Origin: CAZEHS01 sp964511875
Lineage (GTDB): Bacteria > Bacillota > Clostridia > Peptostreptococcales > Acidaminobacteraceae
NCBI GenBank assembly: GCA_964511875.1
Contig: CAZEHS010000004.1
Coordinates: 19,456 to 83,455, forward strand
Direction of reading: 5' to 3'
Length of the DNA stretch: 64,000 nt
Under the pieces are notes generated by a model, which saw nothing but the letters and a program-made list of their open reading frames with translations, was not told the DNA's origin and searched no databases. Made by a program: the position numbers and the translations under genes. Every line of letters starts with the position of its first letter. Within the stretch, counting starts at the first letter, position 1. Below are positions 1 through 9,057 of the stretch, piece after piece.

Positions 1-1
1 A

Positions 2-670
2 GGAATTTCCGTAGCGAAATTTCATTTGCCACCGATCATTGCCAGTTTAGGTACCATGTGGATTGCTCGGGGATTTGCGTTCTTCTTCTTAAGAGGGATG
101 GCCACTGCATACCCTGAGAAAGGCTTTTTAGCTGTTGCACGGTCCACTATAGGACCAGTACCCTATGCATTCCTGTTCTTCTTGGTGCTAACGTTTCTGT
201 TATACATCGTATTGACCCGCACCCAGTTCGGGCGCTCGGTTTACGCGGTAGGTGGGAATGAGTACGCAGCCCATATATCCGGAATCAATACGATTAAAGT
301 CAGGACAATAATATATGTGGCTTCTGGGGTTCTGGCAGCACTTGCTGGCATCATTCTCGGTGCCTATCAGGGAACCAGCTATCCCAAAGCAGCAAGCGGG
401 TATGAGCTTTTCACCATCGCAGGTGTAGTCATGGGGGGAACCTCTCTGAAGGGGGGTGAAGGAAGTCTATGGAATTGTGTACTGGGTCTTGCTATGTTCA
501 GGATTATCAATAAGATCATGATATTTGCAAACCTGTCCGGGTATTTCGAAGGGATATACATTGGTTCCATTATTCTAATCGCGCTCTATTTCAGTAGCAG
601 AGATTCTAAAAGAATTGAGTTCAGGAATGGAAAAAACTCAAAAATGATCCTCAGCAAGGCAGGTGAATGA
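2..670 (+). CDS. Sugar ABC transporter permease, ribose type (5' end outside window)
   Basis: Membrane channel subunit of a CUT2 (ribose/xylose-type) ABC importer. The frame is open from base 2 and already reads permease sequence (KFHLPPIIASLGTM), so the start lies left of the window and the first membrane spans are missing. Hydrophobic spans alternate with the conserved GGNEYAAHISGI loop and the glycine-rich GGTSLKGGEGS stretch typical of RbsC-like permeases. The stop is 1 bp before the start of a second permease, so both belong to one operon. The ATPase and binding protein must lie upstream. The substrate cannot be told from the permease alone; the family mostly carries monosaccharides and related polyols. 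Confidence 0.9.
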   Translation, partial: GISVAKFHLPPIIASLGTMWIARGFAFFFLRGMATAYPEKGFLAVARSTIGPVPYAFLFFLVLTFLLYIVLTRTQFGRSVYAVGGNEYAAHISGINTIKVRTIIYVASGVLAALAGIILGAYQGTSYPKAASGYELFTIAGVVMGGTSLKGGEGSLWNCVLGLAMFRIINKIMIFANLSGYFEGIYIGSIILIALYFSSRDSKRIEFRNGKNSKMILSKAGE

Positions 671-671
671 T

Positions 672-1661
672 ATGTCGCTTAATCTGGAAGCAACTACGAA
701 TTGTAAGAAAAGAAGCTCGTTCAGCATGATTGAGTTCCTCAGGCGGTACAATGTAGGTGTCACTTTTTTAGTCTTGTTTCTTATCGCTACGTTCTCTACT
801 GGCGGTTCGTTCTTCACACTGAATAATCTGCTGAATGTAGGTGAACGTGCAAGCATAGTTGGGATCGTCGCCATGGGTCAGATGCTGGTGATCCTGACCG
901 GCGGAATTGACCTGTCCGTCAATGGCATGATGGCTATGTCCTTTACGCTTTTTGCAGTACTGACTGCCATGGGAGTTCCGATTGGGGTTGCTATCCTGGC
1001 CTCTATTGTTGTCGGAAGCATTCTTGGCGCTATCAACGGTCTGCTGATTTCAAGAACAAAGATCCCGCCCTTCATGGTGACCCTGAGCACGATGCTGATT
1101 TTCAACTCTCTTGCATTAATTACGGCCTCTGCTAGGGAATTGCGCTACAGCAACCTGCAGGAATTTATCAACACCGGATTCGGTAACAATGTCATCCTAA
1201 CGAACCTGCTGCCGACAATCGTCTGGCTCATCCTCAGCGGATTGCTCCTGTTCCTGCTCAGTCGAACACGGGTGGGGATGAACATCTACGCTGTGGGTGG
1301 TGCTGAAGAGGCAGCATTCCTGTCTGGGATACGAGCCACAAAGACAAAAGTAGGCGTGTATATCATGAGTGGTGTTCTCTGTTCTATCGCAGCCTTGGTT
1401 TTTGCATATCGGCTGGGATCCCTGAACCCGATATCTGCAGAGTCATACCAACTGGAGTCCATTGCAGCAGTCATATTAGGCGGCGCAAACGCCAACGGCG
1501 GAGAAGGAACGGTTTATGGTAGCTTTTTCGGAGCGATACTTATCGCAATGCTGGGGAACATATTGAACCTTCTGCGTGTGGATCCGTACTTACAATACGG
1601 TATTATGGGGTTATTGTTGATCCTGATTATCATTGGGCAGAAATATTTGAGCAAGCGATAG
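672..1661 (+). CDS. Sugar ABC transporter permease, ribose type
   Basis: Second CUT2 permease of the importer. I place the start at ATG 672, with AGGTGA at 661-666 as ribosome binding site, rather than at GTG 663, which overlaps that site. The protein is about 330 residues, normal for RbsC. It shows the family segments GIVAMGQMLVILTGGIDLSV, GGAEEAAFLSGI and GGANANGGEGTVYGS, with about ten hydrophobic spans. Two different permeases side by side suggest a heterodimeric channel. The next gene, a flavin oxidoreductase, starts 29 bp downstream on the same strand, which suggests the imported compound is the substrate of the dehydrogenase module. Confidence 0.93.
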   Translation: MSLNLEATTNCKKRSSFSMIEFLRRYNVGVTFLVLFLIATFSTGGSFFTLNNLLNVGERASIVGIVAMGQMLVILTGGIDLSVNGMMAMSFTLFAVLTAMGVPIGVAILASIVVGSILGAINGLLISRTKIPPFMVTLSTMLIFNSLALITASARELRYSNLQEFINTGFGNNVILTNLLPTIVWLILSGLLLFLLSRTRVGMNIYAVGGAEEAAFLSGIRATKTKVGVYIMSGVLCSIAALVFAYRLGSLNPISAESYQLESIAAVILGGANANGGEGTVYGSFFGAILIAMLGNILNLLRVDPYLQYGIMGLLLILIIIGQKYLSKR

Positions 1662-1690
1662 TATTCAAAAAGAAATGGAGGAAAGATACG

Positions 1691-2959
1691 ATGAATCAAA
1701 TATCGACAGCGGACGTTATAATCATCGGCGGTGGAGCTATGGGATCTGCGACAGCTTATCAGCTTGCAAAAGCGGGTATGGACGTTGTACTGTGCGAAAT
1801 GCGAACATTAGCATCAGGAGCCACAGGACGTTGTGGTGGTATGGTATCCCACTGTTATGGGCGGGAAAATAATATCGAAAAGACGGCCGAACGTCTGAAA
1901 TTCACCCGAGAAAACACCAAGATGCTGAAGCAATTCCAACAAGAGTTGGATGTTGATTATGAATTCCGACGTGTAGGCTGCCTTGATATCGCTTCCTCTG
2001 AGGAAGAGTTTGAGCAGTTAAGAGAATTAGTTAACATACAGAAATCTCAGGGTGATGATGAAATCGAGCTTTTGGATAAAAAAGAAACTATTGCTCACAT
2101 GCCGGTCATTAATCCCGATCTGGTTTTTGGGTCCAGATACCGGGCAAGTGATGGGCATCTATCTCCCTATAAACTTGTTCATGCATTTTCCCGGGGGGCT
2201 CAGAAGCACGGGGCTAAGATCATGACCTTCACGAAGGTAGAAAAAATCCTCATTGAAAATGAACGGGCCATCGGTGTGGTGACGGATAAGGGTATAATCT
2301 ATTCGAAGTGGGTCATCAACGCCAGTAATGCATGGTCCAAGTTCCTTGGTAAGGAGACTGAATGCGTTCTGCCGGTCCGAGAAATTGCCTGTGCCACTGA
2401 AGCCATCGGTAAGGTGCCAGTCATGTCTTTTGAGCTGCTTCTCAATGGAGAGTTTGCTTATGGAGCAACACAAGCGGCGTCAGGGAACCTGACCTTTGGT
2501 GGCCCTGCTCATCCACGGGACAAGCGGAGTGGGTACTATAATGAAACAATCACGATTGATGAAGTGAAACGGTTGGGGAATTATCTGTGCAATATTTTCC
2601 CCGCATTCAAGGATTTGAAAATCATCCGAACGTGGACCGGTACCATGGCTTTTGCCCCGGATGCGCTCCCCCTGATCGGAAAATCAACCTTGACGGAAAA
2701 TCTGCTCATTGCTGCCGGCTTCGCTGCTGGGATATCGCAGCAGTGTGTTGTCGGTAAAATCATGGAAGATCTCATTATTAAAGGGGAAGTCGGTTTGCCC
2801 ATCGATATGAGTCTGTACGATCCCGGCCGTTTCTTGGGACAAACCTTTAAGTGGCCTGAAGTCTATGATTTAAGTATCCTTCATGACTATTTGGCTGCAA
2901 AACGGCAGGGTAAAGAAGATGCATACGAAATACCGTACGATCTGACGGTGGAAAGATGA
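1691..2959 (+). CDS. FAD-dependent amine dehydrogenase, DadA/sarcosine oxidase beta-like subunit
   Basis: Catalytic flavoprotein expected to oxidise a secondary or primary amine (sarcosine, D-hydroxyproline, D-amino acids and opines are substrates in this family). An FAD-binding GGGAMGS motif lies near residues 12-18, and the C-terminal DAO-type signature TGTMAFAPDALPLIG is present. Length is 422 residues, normal for the family. The start at ATG 1691 follows GGAGGAAAG. The next four genes encode the other parts of an HcnABC/OoxAB-like multi-subunit complex: a 2Fe-2S protein, an NAD/FAD protein, a ferredoxin and a BFD domain. The catalytic type is clear, the substrate is not; the sugar-type permeases upstream argue for a sugar-linked amine. 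Confidence 0.85.
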   Translation: MNQISTADVIIIGGGAMGSATAYQLAKAGMDVVLCEMRTLASGATGRCGGMVSHCYGRENNIEKTAERLKFTRENTKMLKQFQQELDVDYEFRRVGCLDIASSEEEFEQLRELVNIQKSQGDDEIELLDKKETIAHMPVINPDLVFGSRYRASDGHLSPYKLVHAFSRGAQKHGAKIMTFTKVEKILIENERAIGVVTDKGIIYSKWVINASNAWSKFLGKETECVLPVREIACATEAIGKVPVMSFELLLNGEFAYGATQAASGNLTFGGPAHPRDKRSGYYNETITIDEVKRLGNYLCNIFPAFKDLKIIRTWTGTMAFAPDALPLIGKSTLTENLLIAAGFAAGISQQCVVGKIMEDLIIKGEVGLPIDMSLYDPGRFLGQTFKWPEVYDLSILHDYLAAKRQGKEDAYEIPYDLTVER

Positions 2960-2973
2960 AGGAGGGAGCGGTA

Positions 2974-3294
2974 ATGAGAATTAAGGATCATCCTATATTC
3001 GGCGCTATCACATATGAGAATCCAATCAGGATATATCTAGGAGATCAGGCCATAGAAGCTTATGAAGGTGACACCATCGCCGCTGCTTTATGGGCTGCCG
3101 GTCAACAGGTTTCTCGATATACTCCCAAGCGATGCGATCCCAGAGGTCTTTTCTGTGCAATAGGTCATTGTTCAGACTGTCTGATGACGGTGGACGGTGT
3201 ACCTAATGTACGTACTTGTGTAACTTTAGCCAAAGATGGAATGAAGGTCGAGATTCAACAAGGACATGGAGATTGGAGTAACTCATATGAATAA
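2974..3294 (+). CDS. 2Fe-2S subunit of amine dehydrogenase (HcnA / sarcosine oxidase alpha N-terminal like)
   Basis: Small electron-transfer subunit of about 106 residues, matching the detached N-terminal 2Fe-2S domain of sarcosine oxidase alpha and D-hydroxyproline dehydrogenase. The signature CDPRGLFCAIGHCSDC is visible, with a further cysteine at VRTC completing a C-x4-C-x2-C...C cluster site. I prefer ATG 2974, preceded by GGAGG at 2961-2965, over ATG 2956, which would overlap the previous stop. It overlaps the next gene by a few bases, as expected for translationally coupled subunits. Confidence 0.85.
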   Translation: MRIKDHPIFGAITYENPIRIYLGDQAIEAYEGDTIAAALWAAGQQVSRYTPKRCDPRGLFCAIGHCSDCLMTVDGVPNVRTCVTLAKDGMKVEIQQGHGDWSNSYE

Positions 3295-4384
3295 AAAAAT
3301 AGTTGATATCGCCATCATCGGCGCAGGACCCGCCGGTTTGTCTGCTGCCTATGAAGCTGCTATAAGTGGCGCCTCAGTATGCGTCATCGATGAGAACAAA
3401 GTTCCAGGCGGGCAGTTATTCAAACAGATCCATAAATTTTTCGGTTCCAAAGCTCACAGTGCGGGCACAAGAGGATTCAGAATTGCAGATGATTTAGTAA
3501 AGAAAGCACAAGCGGCCGGAGCTGAAATCTTGCTGGATACCATTGCATGGGGTGTTTTCCCAGGGTTCAAGATTGGTGTCACAATTGCAGACGCAAAGAC
3601 AATCACAATCGAGGCAAAAAAAATAATTGTAGCTACCGGAGCTGCTGAAAACACCTTGACCTTCCCGGGTTCCACACTGCCTGGCATTATAGGCGCAGGA
3701 GCAGCCCAAACGCTTATGAACATTCGGAAGGTCCGTCCGGGAAAAAGAGCGCTCATCGTTGGATCGGGAAATGTTGGATTGATTGTTGCCTATCAATTGA
3801 TGCAGGCTGGTGTAGATGTAGTGGGTTTAGTCGAAGCGGCACCATCAATCAGTGGATATCTGGTTCACGCCAGCAAGATTAGGCGTGCGGGTGTCCCCAT
3901 ATGGACCCAAAGTACCATTGTCAAGGCAGAAGGCAAGGATCAGGTGGAGAGGGTAATCGTATCAGATGTGGATGATGCATTCAAACCCATAGCCGGTACG
4001 GAAAAACTAATTGATGTAGACTTGGTCTGTCTGGCTGTCGGTTTGCATCCAATGACAGAGATGTGCTGGATGCTGGGCTGCAAATTTACTTTTGCCGGAC
4101 TCCTGGGTGGATTTGTACCCAGCCATAACTGCAACATGGAAACGTCTATCAGCGGTCTGTATTTGGCAGGAGATATCTCAGGTATTGAAGAAGCTTCAAT
4201 TGCAATTGAAGAAGGGAAGCTTGCAGGCATTGCTGCAGCAGAATCCCTGGGATATATACCTGAAAAGCTTTCCTGCGTTCTAAAATCTCAATTGCTTGAA
4301 AATATGGCCCAACTCCGTAGTGGTGCCCATGGGGAAAAAATTGCATCTTGCAAAAACCAGATCATGGGGGTGGAGACATGTTAG
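3287..4384 (+). CDS. NAD/FAD oxidoreductase subunit of amine dehydrogenase (HcnB/OoxA-like)
   Basis: Pyridine-nucleotide-disulfide-type flavoprotein that passes electrons within the amine dehydrogenase complex. An N-terminal Rossmann motif GAGPAGLS occurs near residues 11-18, a second GSGNVG dinucleotide site in the middle, and the FAD-closing motif LAGDISGIEEASIAIEEG near the end. ATG 3287 follows TTGGAG; it overlaps the end of the 2Fe-2S gene by 8 bp. The HcnB/OoxA family normally carries a C-terminal BFD-like 2Fe-2S domain. Here that domain is absent and appears as a separate gene at 4890-5165, so the complex is split into more parts than in the proteobacterial systems. Confidence 0.85.
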   Translation: MNKKIVDIAIIGAGPAGLSAAYEAAISGASVCVIDENKVPGGQLFKQIHKFFGSKAHSAGTRGFRIADDLVKKAQAAGAEILLDTIAWGVFPGFKIGVTIADAKTITIEAKKIIVATGAAENTLTFPGSTLPGIIGAGAAQTLMNIRKVRPGKRALIVGSGNVGLIVAYQLMQAGVDVVGLVEAAPSISGYLVHASKIRRAGVPIWTQSTIVKAEGKDQVERVIVSDVDDAFKPIAGTEKLIDVDLVCLAVGLHPMTEMCWMLGCKFTFAGLLGGFVPSHNCNMETSISGLYLAGDISGIEEASIAIEEGKLAGIAAAESLGYIPEKLSCVLKSQLLENMAQLRSGAHGEKIASCKNQIMGVETC

Positions 4385-4893
4385 GAAATGCAAAAAGGAC
4401 TGGTGTGTTAACTCAAGAGGAACTGATGGATACTCCAGGCTATAATGTCGAAGCTTTAGGAAAGAAAAGAGGTGCGTTCGTTATGATCGAATGTGCCGAG
4501 CATATTCCCTGCAACCCATGTGAGACGGTTTGTCCTCATGGCGCTATCGTTGTAGGAGATGCAATTACAAATCTGCCCACCGTGGATCCTGAAAAATGCA
4601 GCGGATGTGGTCTGTGCGTTGCAATCTGTCCGGGATTGGCAGTATTTATGGTGGACAGTGCCTACGAAGAGAATCGGGCATCCATAACATTTGCTTATGA
4701 GTATCTGCCGGTACCGGAAAAGAAAGCTGTGATCCATGCAGTTGACCGGGAAGGAAATGTTGTTTGCGATGCCATCCTTGAAAAAGTGGTAAGCGTAAAA
4801 GGCTATGACATGACGAAAGTGATGACGATATCAATACCGGCCGAATTCGCTCTCGTTGTTCGCGGTATACAAAGAATTAAGGAGGTGCGATGA
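4378..4893 (+). CDS. 4Fe-4S ferredoxin-type electron transfer subunit
   Basis: Protein of about 171 residues with two iron-sulfur motifs, CNPCETVCP and CSGCGLCVAICP, predicted to hold two 4Fe-4S clusters. Its place inside the flavin dehydrogenase operon suggests that electrons from amine oxidation are delivered to a low-potential ferredoxin-like carrier rather than to oxygen, fitting an anaerobe. Start ATG 4378 lies behind the purine-rich GGGGGTGGAG. The stop overlaps the next start. The sequence after residue 95 has no cysteine motif and may be the docking region. Confidence 0.85.
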   Translation: MLGNAKRTGVLTQEELMDTPGYNVEALGKKRGAFVMIECAEHIPCNPCETVCPHGAIVVGDAITNLPTVDPEKCSGCGLCVAICPGLAVFMVDSAYEENRASITFAYEYLPVPEKKAVIHAVDREGNVVCDAILEKVVSVKGYDMTKVMTISIPAEFALVVRGIQRIKEVR

Positions 4894-5165
4894 TGAAAGA
4901 ACTATGTGATAACGATATTATTATCTGCCGTTGCGAAGAAGTGACAAAGAAAGAGATATTGGATGCAATTAGAAGTGGATCACATGATCTGGACTCCATC
5001 AAGAGAGCCACCCGGTCTGGTATGGGGATGTGTCAGTCAAAAAGTTGTTCCATGGTAATTTCGCGCATGATCAGAGAAGAAACCGGTAAGGCAGCGGAAG
5101 AAATCAAGCCTTTCACAAAGCGTGCACCATTGAGACCTATAAAGGCATCTGCCCTAAACGATTAG
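4890..5165 (+). CDS. BFD-like 2Fe-2S domain protein
   Basis: Protein of 91 residues with the bacterioferritin-associated-ferredoxin type 2Fe-2S pattern: CRC near residues 14-16 and GMCQSKSC near 46-53. In HcnB/OoxA-like subunits this domain is fused to the C-terminus; here it is a stand-alone gene starting at ATG 4890 (or 4893) behind AAGGAGG. It is the last gene of the tightly packed dehydrogenase module; 138 bp separate it from the next gene. Confidence 0.85.
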   Translation: MMKELCDNDIIICRCEEVTKKEILDAIRSGSHDLDSIKRATRSGMGMCQSKSCSMVISRMIREETGKAAEEIKPFTKRAPLRPIKASALND

Positions 5166-5303
5166 TGTCAATAAAGGCGTAATTGATTGATTTGGTAATT
5201 TAAAAGAGTGCGACTGGAGGATAGTATTCATGCCTATCTTGCTTTGCTGTGTCATTTTACGGGGATACACCAAATGAAGTAGCACGGGAAGGAGCGAATC
5301 ACA

Positions 5304-6212
5304 GTGAAAAAACTAATGATATTCGGTGGAAGTGGTTTTGTTGGTGGCAACATGACTAAAGTCGCGCAAAAGCAGGGCTGGAGAGTCATTATTGCAGACA
5401 GTTTTTACAGACCTGGTGTGGATGAAGTGGAATGGCTCACGGTAGATATCACGGATAAAGAACAGATTGAAAAAGCGATAGATGTGATCAAACCGCAAGC
5501 TGTGGTAAATCTCGCGGCCATTGCGGACATCGACAAAGTTGAAAACAATAAGGAGCTGGCGTGGTCCGTGAATGTGACGGGGGCCAAGAACATTGCTGAG
5601 AGCTGTGCCAAGCATGGAACAAAGCTTGTCTTCTTTTCCAGTGATGCAGTATTCAGCGGCCAAGGCGTCGACTATAGGGAAGAAGACCTTCCAGCCCCTG
5701 TGAATTATTACGGCTATACCAAGGCTGAAGCTGAAAAAGCAGTGTTGACAGCTCATCCGGGTGCAGCAGTAATCAGGATATCACTGGTGATGGGGTTTCC
5801 TGTAACAGGGGGCAATTCCTTCTTTGAGTCGCTGAGAATCAAACTTGAAAATTCGGTTGAAATCCTGTGCCCTATGAGTGAAGTAAGGACCCCAGTGGAT
5901 GTGCTGACGCTTTCAGAAGTCGTATTGGAGTTGGCGGAGGATGATTATACAGGAATTCTTCATATTGGTGCGACTGACAGTATCAATCGATATGAGCTGA
6001 CCAAAAGAGCAGCAGTAATGATGGGATTCAGTGAAGATTTAGTCAAGTTACAGACTCTGGAGGAAATTATACCTGGCAGAGCACCCAGGCACAAGAACGG
6101 GATCATAAGCGTTGACAAGGCCCAACGGGTTTTAGAAACCAGAATCCTCAGCGTCAGTGAAGGGATTAGCAGAGTCATCCAGAAGGAAATGAATCCTGAC
6201 AGATATGTTTGA
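5304..6212 (+). CDS. NAD(P)-dependent sugar epimerase/reductase (extended SDR, RmlD-like)
   Basis: Extended short-chain dehydrogenase of 302 residues. It has the N-terminal cofactor motif GGSGFVGG, the active-site YYGYTK with catalytic Tyr and Lys, and FFSSDAVF matching the catalytic Ser region. The closest functional class is the RmlD/dTDP-4-dehydrorhamnose-reductase-like group, but many members act on free or phosphorylated sugars. Start is GTG 5304 behind AAGGAG. It lies between the amine dehydrogenase module and an aminotransferase plus sugar kinase on the same strand, so a role in processing a (amino)sugar is likely. Exact substrate unknown. Confidence 0.8.
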   Translation: MKKLMIFGGSGFVGGNMTKVAQKQGWRVIIADSFYRPGVDEVEWLTVDITDKEQIEKAIDVIKPQAVVNLAAIADIDKVENNKELAWSVNVTGAKNIAESCAKHGTKLVFFSSDAVFSGQGVDYREEDLPAPVNYYGYTKAEAEKAVLTAHPGAAVIRISLVMGFPVTGGNSFFESLRIKLENSVEILCPMSEVRTPVDVLTLSEVVLELAEDDYTGILHIGATDSINRYELTKRAAVMMGFSEDLVKLQTLEEIIPGRAPRHKNGIISVDKAQRVLETRILSVSEGISRVIQKEMNPDRYV

Positions 6213-6279
6213 TAATGGCGAAAAACATAAGTGATAAATAGCAGAGGTTGCTAATTAAACTATGATAGGAGTGTTATTA

Positions 6280-7476
6280 ATGATTAAACCTAAAATAAAG
6301 TATAATCTAGAAGTTGCATATGGGACAACGTATGGTCTAGAAGAAGAAGTAGCATTGTTGGATGTCTTGAAAAACCAGGCTCCTTCCTGTGGCAAAAAGG
6401 TCAAGGAATTTGAAGACGCGTTTGCCACGTACTGCGGCACTGAGTATGCACTTGCGCTCACATCAGCAACTACTGGTCTTACTCTGGCAGGCATTGCTGC
6501 AGGTATTCAGCCAGGGGATGAAGTGATTACTACGCCTGTCAGTTGGATTTCTACGGCGTCTGCGTTTTCGGTTTTGGGAGCCAATATTGTTTTTTGTGAT
6601 GTGGACCCTGAAACCCTTAATCTAGATGCCGAAAAACTGGAAGAAAAAATCACCTCCAAAACAAAAGTTATTGTGCCGGTTCACCTATATGGTCAATGCT
6701 GTGAGATGGATAAGATTATGGAAATCGCAAATAAGCATGGCATAGTTGTTATTGAGGATTGTGCCCATAGCCCTGGTGCGCAATACAAAGGTAAGCTGGC
6801 TGGTAATATGGGGCACATGGGTGTATTCAGTTTTCACCAGCAGAAGAACATGTCTACGTTGGGTGAAGGCGGCTTGGTGACTACAAATGATAGTAAGTAT
6901 TTTGAAAGTATTCTGTCCTATCGTTCTCTTTGCTGTAGAATTTATGGTGAAAGTGATAAGTACCTGTCAATTGATGAAGAAAAATTTCCCATGGGCAAGG
7001 AATACTGGAAATTAAGTTTTGATGACATCGGCTATAATTTCAGAATGATTGATGCCCAGGCTGCCGTAGGCATTGAGCAACTGAAGAAACTTGATGGTAA
7101 CAATAAAAAGAGAAATGAGCTGGCTCAGAGACTCACAAAAAAATTAGAAGGAATCGAAGGGCTGACTCTTCCCTATGTAGATCCCAATGGCAAACATACT
7201 TTCCACCTGTATATGGTGAAGGTGGAAGATACATTCCCCATGCCCAAAGCTGATTTCATGTGGGAACTCTATACGAACAAAGGCATCAAAGCGTGGTCTC
7301 ATTATACGCCAATCCATCTGACTGCGCCTTATAGAGCCAAAGGACATATGGTGGGAGAATGTCCTGTAGCAGAAAATGAATTCGAGAAATATGTAACACT
7401 ACCCATCCACCCAAGGCTGACGGATGAGGCAATCGATTATATGGCTGCCAGCATCAGGGAACTGGCAGGGAAGTAG
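6280..7476 (+). CDS. DegT/DnrJ/EryC1/StrS-family PLP aminotransferase
   Basis: PLP-dependent sugar aminotransferase family. The PLP-anchoring region is visible as GVFSFHQQKNMSTLGEGG with the Schiff-base lysine, and the upstream VIEDCAHSPGAQYKG motif is characteristic. I use ATG 6280, preceded by ATAGGAGTG, instead of ATG 6262. Length of about 398 residues is normal. The family usually aminates keto-sugars in nucleotide-sugar pathways, but in this catabolic-looking operon it could run in the deaminating direction or act on a free amino-polyol. Neighbours are the SDR and a galactokinase-like kinase. Confidence 0.85.
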   Translation: MIKPKIKYNLEVAYGTTYGLEEEVALLDVLKNQAPSCGKKVKEFEDAFATYCGTEYALALTSATTGLTLAGIAAGIQPGDEVITTPVSWISTASAFSVLGANIVFCDVDPETLNLDAEKLEEKITSKTKVIVPVHLYGQCCEMDKIMEIANKHGIVVIEDCAHSPGAQYKGKLAGNMGHMGVFSFHQQKNMSTLGEGGLVTTNDSKYFESILSYRSLCCRIYGESDKYLSIDEEKFPMGKEYWKLSFDDIGYNFRMIDAQAAVGIEQLKKLDGNNKKRNELAQRLTKKLEGIEGLTLPYVDPNGKHTFHLYMVKVEDTFPMPKADFMWELYTNKGIKAWSHYTPIHLTAPYRAKGHMVGECPVAENEFEKYVTLPIHPRLTDEAIDYMAASIRELAGK

Positions 7477-7521
7477 ATTGCATGCTTGGTTTGTCAACAT
7501 TAAGAGAATGAGGTGAAGTTG

Positions 7522-8817
7522 ATGCTTGAGTTGAATAAGGTTAAAATAGCGCTTAAACAGGGAGTAGCCCAAGTGCTGTTTGAGCAGCTTTATGGAAAAA
7601 AGTCGGGGGTTGTTGAAAAACAAATTCAACGGTATGTAAGTGCAATTGACCAGTTTTCTGAAATTTATCCTGAGCACAGTGAGATTGACCTTTTCAGTAC
7701 GCCGGGAAGGACGGAAGTTGGAGGAAACCATACCGATCATAATGCAGGCAGAGTGCTGGCTGCAGCAATTGATCTGGATGTCATCGCTGTGGCAGCGAAA
7801 AACAACACTGGGATCATCAGCATCCATTCGGAGGGTTTTTCGCGGAATGAAATACAGATCAGCCAGCTCGCGGCGGTTAGGGATGAGCGGTATACATCTG
7901 CTGCTCTAATCAGAGGAGTATGTGCCAGACTGAATGAACTGGGGTATGCAATTGGGGGTTTTGATGCCTATATTACCAGCAATGTGCTGAAAGGCTCTGG
8001 ACTTAGCTCATCTGCAGCTTTTGAGGTCATAGTCGTCAGTATTCTCAACCATTTTTATAATGAAGCAAAGATAGATGATATCCTGGGGGCGCAGATTGCA
8101 CAAGTTGCTGAGAATGAATACTTCGGGAAGCCCTGCGGGCTGATGGACCAGACAACTTGTGCAGTTGGAGGCTTAGTGACCATCGATTTCGAAGATTTTG
8201 ACAGTCCTATAGTCAGAAAGGTAGATTACGATTTTTCGAATAATGGGTTTACTATGGTAATTGTGGATACAGGTGGGAATCACGCTGACTTGAACGAAGA
8301 TTATGAGGCACTAGAACATGAAATGAAAGAAGTTGCAAAAGCTCTCGGTGGCCAAGTTCTTCGTGAAATACCAAAAGATAGAATGCTTGGAAATATTAAT
8401 GTTTTACGGACGAAAGTCAGTGACCGTGCAATCCTGAGAGCGCTCCATTTCTATGCCGATGACCAACGTGTCGTTAAGCAGGTTGACGCCTTGGAAAAGA
8501 ATAATTACTTCAAATTTTTAGAGCTAGTGATTGAGTCTGGTAACAGCTCTTGGATGTTGTGTCAGAATTGTTATTCAACCCAGGATGTTGAGAAGCAGGG
8601 AATAACAGTTGCTCTTGCAATGACTGAGCACTTCCTTAAGGGAAAAGGTGCGTGGCGAGTCCATGGAGGCGGTTTTGCAGGAACGATACAATCTTTTGTG
8701 CCCAATGAGGTTCTCGAAGATTATCTCAGATTAATGCAAGCTGTTTTTGGGGGCGATTCCTGTCATGAACTCATTATTAGGCCCTATGGAACGATGAGAA
8801 TTGCATTAGAAGTATAG
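7522..8817 (+). CDS. Galactokinase-like GHMP kinase
   Basis: ATP-dependent small-molecule kinase of the GHMP superfamily. The N-terminal galactokinase signature appears as GRTEVGGNHTDHN (GalK normally has GE-H-TDYN) and the ATP-binding glycine/serine loop as GSGLSSSAAFEV. A C-terminal GHMP motif is seen near HGGGFAGTIQ. ATG 7522 follows GAGGTG. The altered signature and the operon, which contains no other Leloir genes, make an ordinary galactose role doubtful; a related sugar or sugar acid is more likely. Confidence 0.8.
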   Translation: MLELNKVKIALKQGVAQVLFEQLYGKKSGVVEKQIQRYVSAIDQFSEIYPEHSEIDLFSTPGRTEVGGNHTDHNAGRVLAAAIDLDVIAVAAKNNTGIISIHSEGFSRNEIQISQLAAVRDERYTSAALIRGVCARLNELGYAIGGFDAYITSNVLKGSGLSSSAAFEVIVVSILNHFYNEAKIDDILGAQIAQVAENEYFGKPCGLMDQTTCAVGGLVTIDFEDFDSPIVRKVDYDFSNNGFTMVIVDTGGNHADLNEDYEALEHEMKEVAKALGGQVLREIPKDRMLGNINVLRTKVSDRAILRALHFYADDQRVVKQVDALEKNNYFKFLELVIESGNSSWMLCQNCYSTQDVEKQGITVALAMTEHFLKGKGAWRVHGGGFAGTIQSFVPNEVLEDYLRLMQAVFGGDSCHELIIRPYGTMRIALEV

Positions 8818-8981
8818 ATAGCTGGATAACGATAATTGTGGCTTTTAGTTCATCCAGATTGGGTGAAAACGGTAAATGAAATATGTGACTCAATCGCATC
8901 CGTTTGGATCAGAATCCCCCCTTGCATTAACTCCGATATAATCTTAGGTGCCATGTCTACAAACTTCGTATATCATACTAT

Positions 8982-9016
8982 AGCATCCTCCGCTTGCTCT
9001 TTGTCGGAAGGATGCT
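8982..9016 (+). other. Inverted repeat before MFS gene
   Basis: AGCATCCTCCG at 8982-8992 can pair with CGGAAGGATGCT at 9005-9016, a hairpin with no following T-run. It lies in the 240-bp gap between the kinase and MFS genes and could be a weak terminator, a processing site or a leader structure. Function unknown. Confidence 0.4.
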
Positions 9017-9057
9017 CTTAGCATTATTAAATCTTTCGAAGGGGGAAAACGAGACAA

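Noticed and set aside
3494..3796. Long antisense frames inside the flavoprotein genes
   Set aside because: They lie opposite well-supported genes, have no start signals and show the odd composition of shadow frames.
8836..9021. Plus-strand frame of 61 codons between kinase and MFS genes
   Set aside because: No ribosome binding site, no family resemblance, and it runs through a hairpin.
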